This document shows positions 12,202 to 22,779 of a DNA stretch of 64,000 nucleotides, one piece after another. A model generated the notes under the pieces. The model saw only the letters and a program-made list of their open reading frames with translations, did not search any database and was not told the DNA's origin. A program made the translations under genes and the position numbers. Position 1 is the stretch's first letter; every line of letters starts with the position of its first letter. Source of the stretch: Neckera pumila (taxonomy: Eukaryota; Streptophyta; Bryopsida; Hypnales; Neckeraceae); contig OZ018418.1 in assembly GCA_963969595.1 (NCBI GenBank), forward strand, positions 6,391,001-6,455,000, in the 5' to 3' direction.

Positions 12202-13650
12202 CTACCTTGCAACTCCCTCACCTAGTGGAGGACTTTTGGGTTTCGCAAGTAATTGGTTGAAGACGTCTGTCAAATTCCTGCTCCGCTCCCCGACAGCAGG
12301 ATCCGGAAGATTTGATCTTGGCAATGAATCTAGCTGAATTGCTTGTCCAGGCCCAGTCCTTTGTTGACTCTTCTTTGACTCGAGAGTCCAATCCTTAGGC
12401 TCCCTCGGATTTGATCCTTCTGCCGCGAACAAATCTGGCAGCGAGAGGTCCGAAAGATGGATCTCTCTGGAGTACATAGATCCATTCAACTTCTGGCTGC
12501 TAACGTCCATCCGGTCGGCTGCCGCTTGTGCCGCCACCATTGTCGCTTCCACCCAATTGATAAAGTTGGTCAGGATCCGAACTATTCGGGAACCGGATAC
12601 TTTCTTCTCCTCGTGTACTCCCTTGTCAAACAACTCTGCCTTGACAGCGGCAGATCCAAAAGCTCCAAGAGTATCCTTCACTGTCTTTGCCACCTTCCGT
12701 GTTGCATCCGCCATCTCCCGGACGGCGGTCTTAACTTCTTTGAAGGTGACCATATCTACCTTCAACGTGTCAACTTCAGGAGGAAGCCGACGAATCTCTG
12801 CCTCTTGCTTCTTGTGCTTGTCCGGATTGGTGATGTGTAGTGCTACCTTAGTCAATAGCTTCTGTCTACCGGCGCACCTACCAAGTCTCCGATACTAGAG
12901 AAGGTCCTTCTCTTGACCTCCCAATCCACTTGTATTCTGCTGAGGATGCCGGTCAACTAATTGAATGGATCAGTCAGGTCTTTGAGATCCGGTATCTCCA
13001 CTTCCGGTCCTTGTTTTGGAGTCAACCGGTTGGTAGAAGGGGTTCCTCTCTTACGAAGAGGCATCGTCTTCATCCGCTTCCTCGTCTTGAGGTTCTCCTC
13101 CTCATCTTCTTCTTTCGTCTCTGCTTTGGATTCGGATAATTCCTCCAATTTGTCATCCAAACCCGACTCCCCATACTTCAGGATTCTTGAATATTCCATG
13201 TCTTCTCCTCTATGTTGGTGAGGAATTGGTTGCGCTGGTAGAGGTGAAAGAGGTAGGGACTCAAAGGAGTGGCCCTACTCTTTCCAACTCTTGTAACAAG
13301 CTGGGACACCAGATTGTAAAAGATTTGGGCCCAGTTTACTTTCCATTCCATGCTCAGGGCCCCGAAAATAGTGTTGCCGATGGTCATCTTCACCCTCATT
13401 GGCTTCTGCGAGTGGACGATTGGAATCAGGAACTGGAGAAGGCAAAGGTGTCGGTCGTCTATGCAATCCGCAACCACGTATCTGTCCTTATTGCTTGGCT
13501 CTTCATAAAACTTATCATGGATGAACTCAGCCCTCTGTTCTGCCATGCTTAAATCCCCTAACCGGAAGTTGTAGACCTTTCTCCACCTTTCTTCTTCCCA
13601 TTGGTTGGATGCCCCCAGACAATGTTGTCGAATTGATTTGACAATTTGCC
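12202..13650 (-). pseudogene. Gene of element A (YLFHLY-family protein), frameshifted
   Basis: The N-terminal domain is at about 13650-13178, with residues WRKVYNF, DKFYEEP, LLQFLIPIV, TIGNTIFGA, VNWAQI and PLSPYLFHLY. After a frameshift near 13190 comes a charged, KE-rich linker (13199-12957). Another disruption follows, then a 217-codon open segment (12855-12202). This has a heptad-rich stretch (EVDTLKVDMVTFKEVKTAV) and a polar C-terminus. The domain order matches the genes in B, C, D and E, but the C-terminal half is strongly diverged. I recognise no database family. The conserved core motifs are TIFGAM, VxWA and LSxYLFHLY. It is probably inactive here because of the frameshifts. Confidence 0.65.
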
Positions 13651-14121
13651 CTTTAGCTCTCTCACCATTCGCTCCACTCTAAATTCTTAGGGTTTATCCA
13701 TCAAGCCCAAATAGCCATCGCATTGAGGTCGTCCATGAGCTCGGTTCTCGCCGGTTCCTCGGAGGGGATGACTGGAACTACTTTCCGGAGCTGAATTTTT
13801 GAGGAGGAACTGGGTGCTCCCGGTCTAGTTTTGCGAAGCTGAGGCATGGACACAGACTTGGCTAGCTGGACCCTTTCCGGTCGCTACCTCACTCTCTCCT
13901 AGCCGCACGTCCTGTTCCTCACTTTCTCTAGTCCAATCTCAACCGGAAGACAACACAAAACCTGCAGCCCATACAATCTTGACCTCTCACACACTCTCAT
14001 GCATTTGCACTTAAGTCTTCACGCATGCAACGGCTCTAGCGCAGACGGAGGCGTTATAGTGCTCAAGGTTAGCTCCAAAACTCGAGGGAAGTAAAGGAGA
14101 AAAAATGGAGAAGACCAGCCT

Positions 14122-14131
14122 TTATATAGTC
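14122..14131 (-). promoter_or_regulatory. TATA box of element A
   Basis: Minus-strand ACTATATAAA sits in the element leader, where B and D have the degenerate form TACTTAA (at about 21686 and 35139). In B and D this site is about 172 bp upstream of the ATG. Confidence 0.5.
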
Positions 14132-14400
14132 CCAGGACCTCGACTGGTCATCATGACCTTTTTCGTTCCAGTCCATAGCAATCTGGTTCAACCCTAATCA
14201 GATCCGAGATAAGTTTTGGATGTGGTTCCGCTCTTGAGTACTAATACTTTGACCGGATCAGATCTAGTTTACCCCTTACTGCATTAGCTTTGTCTATCTT
14301 CAGTCTTCTTCTACCTCCTAGCAGGATTCAAATCCAAATTACTCATTTCCGTTCCAACTTTTAGGTAAACAAAGGAAAACCAAAAATTCTGGTTGCGACA

Positions 14401-16229
14401 ATACTACTATGTATTTATTATTTTTTTTCCAATATGTTGAACAATTCCAAATGATGTGAAGTTTTTCAAGCATGATTATAGCCAACTTCTATAGGAAAAA
14501 GAATCCAATGAAGCACCATCATTTTGAACAATTTTCATCAAAAGTGAGCTTGTAAAGTGCTGTTGCCATATATTTTGTGGGGCCAAAAAAATGATTTCAG
14601 TGAATTTGATTTCTTATATTTTGCAGTCCACGCTATGGATATTTTTGAAGTTTTTACTACGTGTTCTCAAGTTAGCATACTACAAGATCTTGTGGTTACA
14701 TATGTTTTTAAGTCTTTTTTTTCCCAAAATTTGTTTTTTGTATTAAAAATGGCAATTTTGGAGGTTCGGCATGGAAGATTGGAGTTCAGCAAGGAGGTTT
14801 GGTGGAGGTTTGAGGTTCGATAGTGAGGTTCTAGGTTTGGCAGTGAGGTTGAGGTTTGGTAGGGAGGTTTGCGGGCGCTTTCCAGGTGGGCGGTTGTTGT
14901 CTCCCGACGAAGGCAACACCAGGGTTCCATTTTGGTAGGGTTCTTTGCAAAAGTGTGTTTCCGCCCCAAGGTTCCATTTTGGTAGGGTTTTTTTGCAAGT
15001 TGTGTTTCTGTGGGTACTGCGGTGTTTCTCTCTAGGCTGTCCGCTGCGGTGTTCACCTTGCTTCAGAAGTGGACGGTTTTAGGTGATCATCTCTCGCAAG
15101 TAGGCGGTGCGATTTTTGCGGGGCTGAAGCGAGCAAATCCAAAAATTGGGTAGCTGCGGTGTGTGGGCGAGTGCGGTGTATTCTGCATCAATGTCTTCAT
15201 GAGTGCTCTGCTGAAGCGAGCGAATGTGGTGGAGCTTTTGTAATAGGGTGTGCAAGTGCTGGTGCAAGCCAGTGGAGGGTGGGTGTTGGAGGAAGTTAAA
15301 TCCTTCTAATCTTTTGGAGCAGATTGATCGCTACTGAAGCGTGCGAGTGGAGCCTTTGTGGTGCTAGAGCAAGTGAGATCTTAGGTTTGCATGCATTCAC
15401 AAACTTTTGTTGTTGTTGTTGACTTCAATTGTTGACTTCACTTGTTGTTGTTAATACCCTTAATTGTTGTTTCATGCACAAGTTGGAGTTAGCGAGTAAG
15501 AGATTGCAAATTTGCGGTTTCTACATTTGATTCAATTTCCGGGTAGATTAGATTGCTGTGATTTTTCTCAAATGGATTTACGGCAGGTTTGATTGTTGTT
15601 TCTCAAATCGATTTGCAGCAGATTTGATTGCGGCAAGTTTAATAGCTTAGATTTGCGGCAGGTTTAGCTTAGGTTTAGATTAGATTTCTCGAATCAATCT
15701 GTGGCAGGTTTGATTTACGGCAGGTTTAGCTTAGGTTTAGCTTAGTTCAAAGATCAGCTTTACTTTGAGAATTTTCTTCAGCATATGAGTTTAGAGTTTC
15801 TGGTGGATGGCTTACTGAGACAATTGCATTCAGGATTTAGCTATACAATTTGTATTGAACATTTTATTAAGTTTCAACTCAGAGGATTTCTTAGATTTCA
15901 CATGATGATTTCTATTTCATGTTGTTCTTCATTTCTTTCTTTCATGTTGTTCTTCATTTCTTTCTTTCATATGTTCTAGGTCTTGTTTTTTGTTTTTCCG
16001 ATTAGCTGAATTTTGCCGTTGTTATTGTAGAATTCGGAGCTTGTTCTTGTCTTTTTTCTTGGATTTGAGGAGAAAGCTTTGTTCAGCTTCTAGGTACATT
16101 TCATTTGTACAATTTCTCATAAAATACTAAATTTATTATATTTACCTAAGTTGGTAGTTGCAAATTAGGGTTTAGGGAGTGTAGGTCACTATGCTGTGGA
16201 TTAGGGTTTAGTGAGTACAGGTCATGCGT
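14401..16229. other. Leader-like stretch with short degenerate repeats, no gene
   Basis: GGTTTGGT/GAGGTTTG-rich repeats lie at 14755-14880, AGGGTTCCATTTTGGTAGGG occurs twice (14920-14990), and GATTTGCGGCAGGTTTAG repeats at 15590-15745. Short open frames lack coding character. By position (upstream of G1) and style it resembles the repeat-rich 40.3-41.9 kb stretch upstream of G2. A shared promoter/leader role is inference. Confidence 0.4.
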
Positions 16230-16990
16230 TCAAAGAAGTCCTTGTTATGAAGTTTATTCTTGGGTCAAGGATATCATCCCTCAGCACAAAAGATTGCCCT
16301 TGTTATACTCAACCCAATGATAAATACATATACAAATTACATTAGTACAGTGCTGATGCACAAGGATTGTATACTATAAATAATAAACATCCCAAAAAGT
16401 TTTTGTCCAACTTATACTTGGATTGAGTATAACATCCCGTAGCACAGAAGCTTGCCCTTGTTATACTCAACCCGACAATAAAAACAAAATCTAATTACAT
16501 TAATAGACTACTGACGAACAAAAATTGCGTACTAGAACTAATAAACATCCCCAAAAGCTAATGTCCACCTTATACTTGGGTCAAGTATAACAACCCATAG
16601 CAAAAAAGATTGCCCTTGTTATACTCAACCTAATGATAAAAAAACAAAATAATTACATTAATAGACTGCTGACAAACAGGGGTTGGCACACAAGAACTAA
16701 TAAACATCCCAGAAAAGCTAATGTCCAGCTTATACTCATGTCAAGTATAATGAGCAATAGAATAGAAGATTGCCTTTGTTATACTCAACTCGATGACAAA
16801 CACATAAATCAATTACACTGATAGAATGGTGACGTACAAGGGTTGCATACCAAAACTAAGAAAAATCCAAAAAAGGTAAAGTACACTATATACTTGGATC
16901 AAGTATAAAATCCCAAAGCACTAGTAATTTCCCTTGTTATACTCAACCTAATGATAAACACATAATTAATTATATTACTAGACTGTTGAC
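16230..16990. repeat. 158-bp tandem repeat array, about 5 units
   Basis: CTTGTTATACTCAACC recurs at about 16298, 16457, 16615, 16773 and 16932. Each unit pairs TTGGGTCAAGTATAACA with TTGTTATACTCAACCC, an inverted repeat around a ~25-bp loop. The array sits just upstream of the G1 coding relic. Confidence 0.85.
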
Positions 16991-17205
16991 GCATAAAACA
17001 TTAATAAACATCAGACAAATAGAAGGCGTTCCTCCCAGAAGTCCCTATTCGATTATCGGTCCGACTAGAAAAGAAATGACTACACTTCAGTGTTGAACTT
17101 GTCATTGCTTAATCAAGTAAACCCAAAGCCTCTCAATATACCCTCAGCTCAAAGATAAGCAGTACTAAACCATACAATAAAATTCTTTTTTGCAAATCTC
17201 AAACA

Positions 17206-18467
17206 ATGGACGAGAATGACGTCTATGACTACAGAAAGACAGAGCATCACATGGAGCCTTTCATCAATTCATTACAAGACCAATCATTCATTTCCGAAAC
17301 AACAGACAACTTCAACAAACTCTGGCAATTCAAAGATCACATACAAACGTGGAGTTTTGGGATGAATAGGTGGAAGAACTACATCTACCTAAGATACAGA
17401 GTCTAAGGTCATGTTCATTAGCCATCACCAAGTAAACTATGTGGTCATTACCCTCCACGTATTACGCGACAACTTGGTAGTTGGGAAGCACTACCACTCC
17501 ATTGTCATAAATGTGTGCTCAAGCCACGGAAAATTTGACCTTGAGAATCTAATGACATTCCTCGCGGGATCCAAATGGACGCACTGAATGAAGAATTCGA
17601 GACACTTGGGTATGTGCCTTGGAGAGACACCACAGCTTAAGGAAACGCAACAAGATTGCAATTGCTCTTCATGACCCTCTACAGGTACGCGGGAGAAAAG
17701 GTAGAGCCCCTACCAAGAGTCAGTAGGAATGTTGTATATGACAGGAGTGCTGTGACAAGTGCTGCACAGCAACCTCCATCTGGTGCCACTAGAGAAGGGA
17801 GTTAGGGTGCCAGACCCAGCTAGAGAAAACAAATTCCGCAGGAGCTGAGTTGTCAAAAAAGAGGAAAAAAAATAATCATGGAGAAGCTGCTGGGGCTGGA
17901 AGTTCCGGATCAGCCCTTATCTAGGTCACAGCTAATCCATCTATTGATCCCATCAAAGATTACTAGAAGTACGCTATCATTCAACGAACCTTTTGGGCCG
18001 ATCACAAGCATTGCTTCCTCTTTGACAACGCAACAGTAAGCGTGGACATCAACAAGTGCATAATCACTAAAGACCAGTATGTCATCCGCGTGCTTTAGAG
18101 AGACTGGATTAACAGAAACAAGGATTTCCTCATCATGCTCGTAGACATAAGGTAGTGGCAGAAGGTGTGCCTCACACCAGTCAACAAAAAAGATGAATTG
18201 CTCTTAAGGAAGCCGAGATCTTAGGACAAAATCAAGAACGGTCGTTGCATGATCATTATAGGCCAATACAGCATTATCGCATCAAAAAAGCTCCAGATAT
18301 TAGGATGCGGCAAAGAAAGGCGGGTGGAACTTTAGAGATGGGATGCATACATTGTGTGGACACTTGATGCAAATAAGTTGCGGAAGATATCCCAATTCTA
18401 CAATGCAACCAATCACGTGGAATTTGCTCAGCCAACATGGGGGAACCAAATTGTCAGTTGTCGAAAT
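17206..18467 (+). pseudogene. G1, 5' part: decayed copy of the G2 gene, interrupted by element B
   Basis: After an open stretch (17206-17403) there are frame-broken segments. VNYVVITLHVLRD lies near 17440, and 17960-18467 reads RTFWADHKHCFLFDN, GQYSIIASKK, WDAYIVWTLDANKLRKIS and NATNHVEFAQPTWGN. The latter match G2 at about 43770-44215 (GQHSIKASKR, WDCFVVWNKDAAIIRKIS, NRVNH...FQPTWAM). Internal stops are mostly TAG. I do not recognise the protein family beyond this pairing. The exon breaks off at ACTTG (18468-18472), where element B begins. The reading frame resumes after B. Confidence 0.65.
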
Positions 18468-18472
18468 ACTTG
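18468..18472. repeat. Target-site duplication, left of element B
   Basis: ACTTG here and GCCTG at 22004-22008 differ by two transitions. Keeping one copy restores an AAT ACT TGG ATC ACC reading frame in G1. Confidence 0.6.
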
Positions 18473-18714
18473 TGTCGTACGCACAATCTAGGCGTAAGTA
18501 TCTTTAGCCACAATATTGTGCTAAAATGACACGAATTATCGTCCCAGGGAATTCCAAGATGATGTTGCACATTCCAAGTTTTCCTGCTTCTCTTTTCTCC
18601 TCAATCCAATCACCTATTTACTCATTTCCGGAACTTTCCCCTATCCGGAATTCTATCCGAATCCGGTTCAACCCGGAATCCGGTTTCCACTTCCAAATCA
18701 AGATGGTTTCTTTC

Positions 18715-18738
18715 ACCTCTGTTTTACCCTCAGAGGGT
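18715..18738 (-). other. Conserved 24-nt hairpin of element B
   Basis: Minus-strand ACCCTCTG / CAGAGGT stem with a loop differing from A and D, 242 bp from the element 3' end. Confidence 0.7.
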
Positions 18739-19586
18739 CCGCTTTGATCTTTTGACTTCACCACTCTGGTTCTCACAATCATTAAACTTGACAAACACAA
18801 ACACACACACACACAAATATTTAGAGGAGTTGCAACAAGGAAAGAAGATCCGGATCCTCACAACTTCCTAGACACCCGATCCGGAAAAGCAGGTCACTCA
18901 GGACTCAATCCACTCATCACTGCAATGATAGATCACAGGGTTTCGGAACCTACCGGGGGTGGTTTGTTAAGTGCTAGACCGTTCCGAGGTTGGCAGACCT
19001 TCCGGGAGAATGGCGACTTCCTCTGGGCGGGTGCTTACCTCCGCACGGGTTGACAGCCAGACTTGCTTCCGCTACTCAGTTGACCGGATGACCATTACGG
19101 TAATTTAAAGGTGCTGTGCACTTTCACTCAGTCAAGAATCTAACACTGTCTCAAATGTACCTTTCAAATGGAACCGACTACCCAAGATCCGGATTCCTCC
19201 TTACCCGTCTTCCCTCACACTCTAGTACAGTCATAAGCATTCAGACCAACACTTGAACACAAAGATGGAATGCCGGAAGCTCACACAGCACTTAGATTAA
19301 AAGAAAGGAATGGAATACAAGATGAAAATCTACTAGGAGGGAAATCCCAGCACAACTAGCTTGCCAGCCCTTAAAAACCCACCAATAGTCAACACCTAAA
19401 AGCCCAAAAAGCAGCTCCGAGAATCCGGGCAACCAATCAAAGAACCCCCCAAAAAACCCGGAAAATCCACTGCCGGCTCGTCTCCAAAATATATCCGGAA
19501 CTAGGGTCCCAAGCGCGGAAAACCCGTTCCGGAACTAGAATTCAAATCCTAATCTAAAATCCAAACATCCTAACTAACTACTTCCT

Positions 19587-21512
19587 CTACGACTTCTTTG
19601 AACTGCTGCCGCCTTGCGTTCCTCCTGTCGTCTTCGAGGGAGTGTTCCGGACACTTGCCCGGGTCTGGATTGGAAGCCGGATCAGTGGAGTTGTTGTGAC
19701 TTCCGTCTCCTCATCATCGAATAAGACTAACTCCTTATCCGACTCCATCTCAATGGGTTGCCCCAATGAAGCTCCAACCAGATCCTCTTCTTTGCCTTCC
19801 TGCTCTTGCTCAAATGCTTCCTCCATGTGGGTGAAGTCTTCCGGATGTGTCCGTGCCGGATTCTCCACCATAGGCATCCGGCTCATCAAATCTGTCTGAA
19901 CCGGAGAAACTAGGACCGTGGATTCTATGTTCCCCTTTGGTACCCTTGCTATGCGTGGAGGGAACGTGACCAGGATCGTCTTCACTGGAGTTTCCTGAAC
20001 CACTCGAGAACCCAAACCCTTCTTGGCAACATTTGCGGTTAACCTCTCCCTCCTTCGTGACGGCCCCGCTTGACCTGCACACTGAGCCGTAGCGTCCTTT
20101 AGCAAGGCTTGAAGCCCTTGCTCCGATATGGAAGTCCTTCCGGCGGGGATTGGTTTGGCAAGAGTCTTCCACAACTGCGCACTTTGCACTTCCGGAAATT
20201 TGGTGAAGTCCATAACTGCCGAATTGAGAGAGCCCAATAGCTTCTTCATCTTCGCCAGTACGTTCTCCATCTTGATCTCGTAATCCACCAGGATCTTGAG
20301 AATCATACTTCCGGTCCCGACGCCCTCTTGCACTAACTTATCGTTGAAGAGTCAGGCACGCATGATTTGATTTGCGGGCTGTCCCACCAAATCCATAAGT
20401 GTCCTCACTACTTGCATCGCATCCGACTCTCTCTTGGATGCGAATTGGAGGGCTTCATCCGCAATCCCCAAACGGGTCTGGAGTTGGATATTCTCCTCCT
20501 CCAGTTTCCGGATCTGGTCCTCCATTTTACTGAACAAGGTCGGATCTGGGCGCTTTCTCAGCTCCCCCAAAATCTCACTTGGCTCCACCTTCATTTTGTC
20601 CGATATCATGCATATAAAATCCGCCAATTCCTCATACCGTTTCCATGTCTCCTGAAACCACTCCTCTCCGGAATCGAACAACTTGTTCCCTCCAAGGTTT
20701 GAGAAGGTCCGGCCCGGTTCCCTCGTTTTCGGAACTTGCTGTTTCCCCCTTGCGTTCGGGTCAGTTGACTTTTGCTACAAACTTTCCGCTCTCTCCGGCC
20801 TTGGTGGTGTGAGTTCCGGAACGGTTTCCTTGACCTGCTTCTCTGATTCCGGAGCCAGACCGTACTTGAGCATCTCCTCGGCTACCTTGTAGTCTTTGGT
20901 TTCCTGCTCACTCACGATCCCGTTGTGGTAGTAAAGGTGGAAGAGGTAGGTGCTGAGTGGGCTGGACTTGGCCCTCTGGACGCTGTCCGCTAGTTTCTGC
21001 ACCATGGCTTTCAATATCCTCCCCCAACGTACCGACCTATCCTCCATCGCTCCGAAAATGGTGTTGCCCAACGTACTGGTGAGCCGAGTGGGCTTCTTTG
21101 GATACAGGATCGGAACCAGGAATTCCAGCACCTATCTCTACCTCACGTCAATGCAATCATGGATCACAAATCCTTCCTTTGGATGGGGTAGATTCCGGAA
21201 CTTCCCTTGAACGTACCCGTCATTCCTCGAGGCATGTCCGAAATCTGCCTTCCGGAATGAGTAGAATTCCGTCCACATCTCCTCGGTCCACTTGGCCGAC
21301 TTCCCTCGCTCTGTCAATTCAAACTGATTCGGAGCTTCGGCCACGACTTCGTGGATCATTGCCTCGTCCTTGAGATTCCAGGGCTTGTGCAACAACCCCG
21401 CGCATCCCATGCTGTCCAAATCACCTTCCAAAAGCACCCGCGCTTTTGGGTCCGTCAATATGACCAGATTGAGCCACTTGGCCATAACTGTCGGTTTGCG
21501 AGATTCCTCCAT
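19587..21512 (-). pseudogene. Gene of element B: 641-codon YLFHLY-family protein with four in-frame stops
   Basis: One frame runs from the ATG at 21512 (MEESRKPTVMAKW) to the TAG/TAA region at 19587. It has no frameshift, only stops: TAG twice near 21138-21132, TAG near 20775 and TGA near 20337. It is the best-preserved copy. The N-terminal domain (about residues 1-235) has LHKPWNLKDE, PNQFELTERG, WTEEMWTEFYSF, GKFRNLPHPKEGF, LEFLVPILYPKKP, LGNTIFGAM and PLSTYLFHLY. The middle part has RPDPTLFSKMEDQIRKLEEE, a predicted coiled coil. The tail has NPARTHPEDFTHMEEAFEQ, an acidic stretch and a Ser/Lys-rich end (SSSKKS). I recognise no family, no nuclease or integrase motif and no zinc knuckle. A structural or Gag-like protein is conceivable but unproven. 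Confidence 0.75.
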
Positions 21513-22008
21513 CCACGCCGACCGAATCCCACTAACCCGGTGCAATTGGCACCCTCCTTTCTTTCTCTCCCTATCCGATCCTATTTCACCACTCTTTCAC
21601 TCAACTAATGCACGCTCCAAACCTGCAAACACACACGCATCCTCGAGCGGAAGAAAGAGACAAAAGAAATGGAGGAGAACGGCTTAAGTAGCCGGCCAGC
21701 GACCGACACCCGTTGGGGCGGCCCATAAATGCGCTGCCTTTTTTTTCCAATGGAATCCTAATTCTTGGACCGGAAGCTAGGTCGTAGGTTTCTTGAATCC
21801 GGATGACCTTCCGGATTACGAATCCCATTAAGATCCGTTCCTTACCCATTTTACAGTTTTTGCTAAGCCAGAACTTATCCAATTTTTTGGTTTGGCTAAC
21901 TGTTTCGAGTTACTACTTCAGTATTCGAAAATTTCGAAAAACCTCACTAATCTACTCCTAAACTAATCCGGAATTCCGGAGTTTGACATTACGTACTCCC
22001 ACAGCCTG

Positions 22009-22650
22009 GATCACCTACAGGCGCCTAACACCCGAGAAGAATGACAACGCCATTTGCGGCAACGCGTCTTTCTACAACCTAACAAACTACAAGGTATAAT
22101 TTCATTCACTAGCAATTATACTCGGCTTGACTGTATAGGCATGTTGTAAAACTAGGACAACATGTTTTGGAGTATTGCAGAACTGAAAGTCTAATAGAAA
22201 GAGGAACCCTATAGTCGGGTCAACATTAGGCAGAGGATTTTGCACACTAGAACCTCACATATCTTGTTCTAATGTTAGTAATGCTCTAACTCAATAGAAC
22301 TTCACAAACGCGGTCATTGACAAATATCAAAGCCTGAACCCAAACAAGGCTGACGCAAGTATTGGTGGTCCTTTGGACCTAGAAAACAAGATCCAAATAA
22401 TCATGCTTCTGGACAATCTCTTTGAGTACTGGAGAGTATTTCTTGCAAAGCAAGCAGATGGTAAAATCATTAGTCCCATCACCTTGAAAACTTTCAAGGA
22501 CGAAAAGCATTACAAAGGGGTACCCCTCAAAAGAGATTTCCTTAGGTATGAGTGGCGCTTCATGAACAAGGATTTTGGGATGCAGGCGTGTGGGAGCCTA
22601 GAAAGTAAGATAAGTCTTGTTAATGAGGAAATTAGAAGAAGGAATTAATA
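22009..22650 (+). pseudogene. G1, 3' part after element B, with a conserved intron
   Basis: The exon resumes with TWITYRRLTPEKNDN (G2: VWLSLGRPPPPKDAN) and ends at a donor AAG|GTATAA near 22098. The acceptor CAATAG lies just before NFTNAV (about 22292), matching EFHAAM after the acceptor at 44485 in G2. The downstream open stretch (about 22300-22647) carries ISPITLKTFKDEKHYKG and RDFLRYEWRFMNKDFG, aligning with FSFKDSK and SREFLKWLRNTPKRA of G2. Both copies keep the intron at the same place, so they arose by DNA-level duplication, not retroposition. It stops shortly before element C. Confidence 0.6.
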
Positions 22651-22779
22651 TAGGTATAATTTCTTGGATTATCCAAGGGTATTTAAACTAAAACATCTTA
22701 CCACAATTAACGTTCCTTGCTAAAAGAGTATTGATAAATAGATTATTAGATTAAAAATAGTAGTTAAAGTTTCCTATTT

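Larger units (their letters stand above)
11105..14400 (-). mobile_element. Element A of the TGT...ACA family (complete, 3296 bp)
   Basis: On the plus strand the element begins TGTCGCAGCACAAGG and ends GGTTGCGACA, so the termini are short imperfect inverted repeats (TGTCGCA-C). The flanks CTACT (11100-11104) and ATACT (14401-14405) differ at one base and look like a 5-bp target-site duplication. The gene reads leftward. A TATA box lies at 14122-14131 (minus strand ACTATATAAA), the gene at about 13650-12202, and a long 3' non-coding part carries the family hairpin at 11397-11420. No direct long terminal repeat is seen between the two ends. It is the most diverged of the complete copies. Confidence 0.75.
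18473..22003 (-). mobile_element. Element B of the TGT...ACA family (complete, 3531 bp)
   Basis: Plus-strand ends are TGTCGTACGCACAATC and ATTACGTACTCCCACA. The termini match element D (TGTGGGAG.ACG.AATGTCA at the 5' end; GATTG.GCGTAC.ACA at the 3' end). It is flanked by ACTTG/GCCTG. The order on the minus strand is: 5' leader with TACTTAA at about 21686, gene 21512-19587, then a 1.1-kb 3' non-coding region with the conserved hairpin. The whole element, coding and non-coding, is crowded with CCGGA/TCCGG. The leader and 3' region are clearly alignable with D. No long direct repeats are seen at the ends. Confidence 0.85.

Noticed and set aside
14557..15267. Open frames on both strands in the GGTTTG-rich stretch
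   Set aside because: Composition-driven, repetitive residues, no conserved motif.
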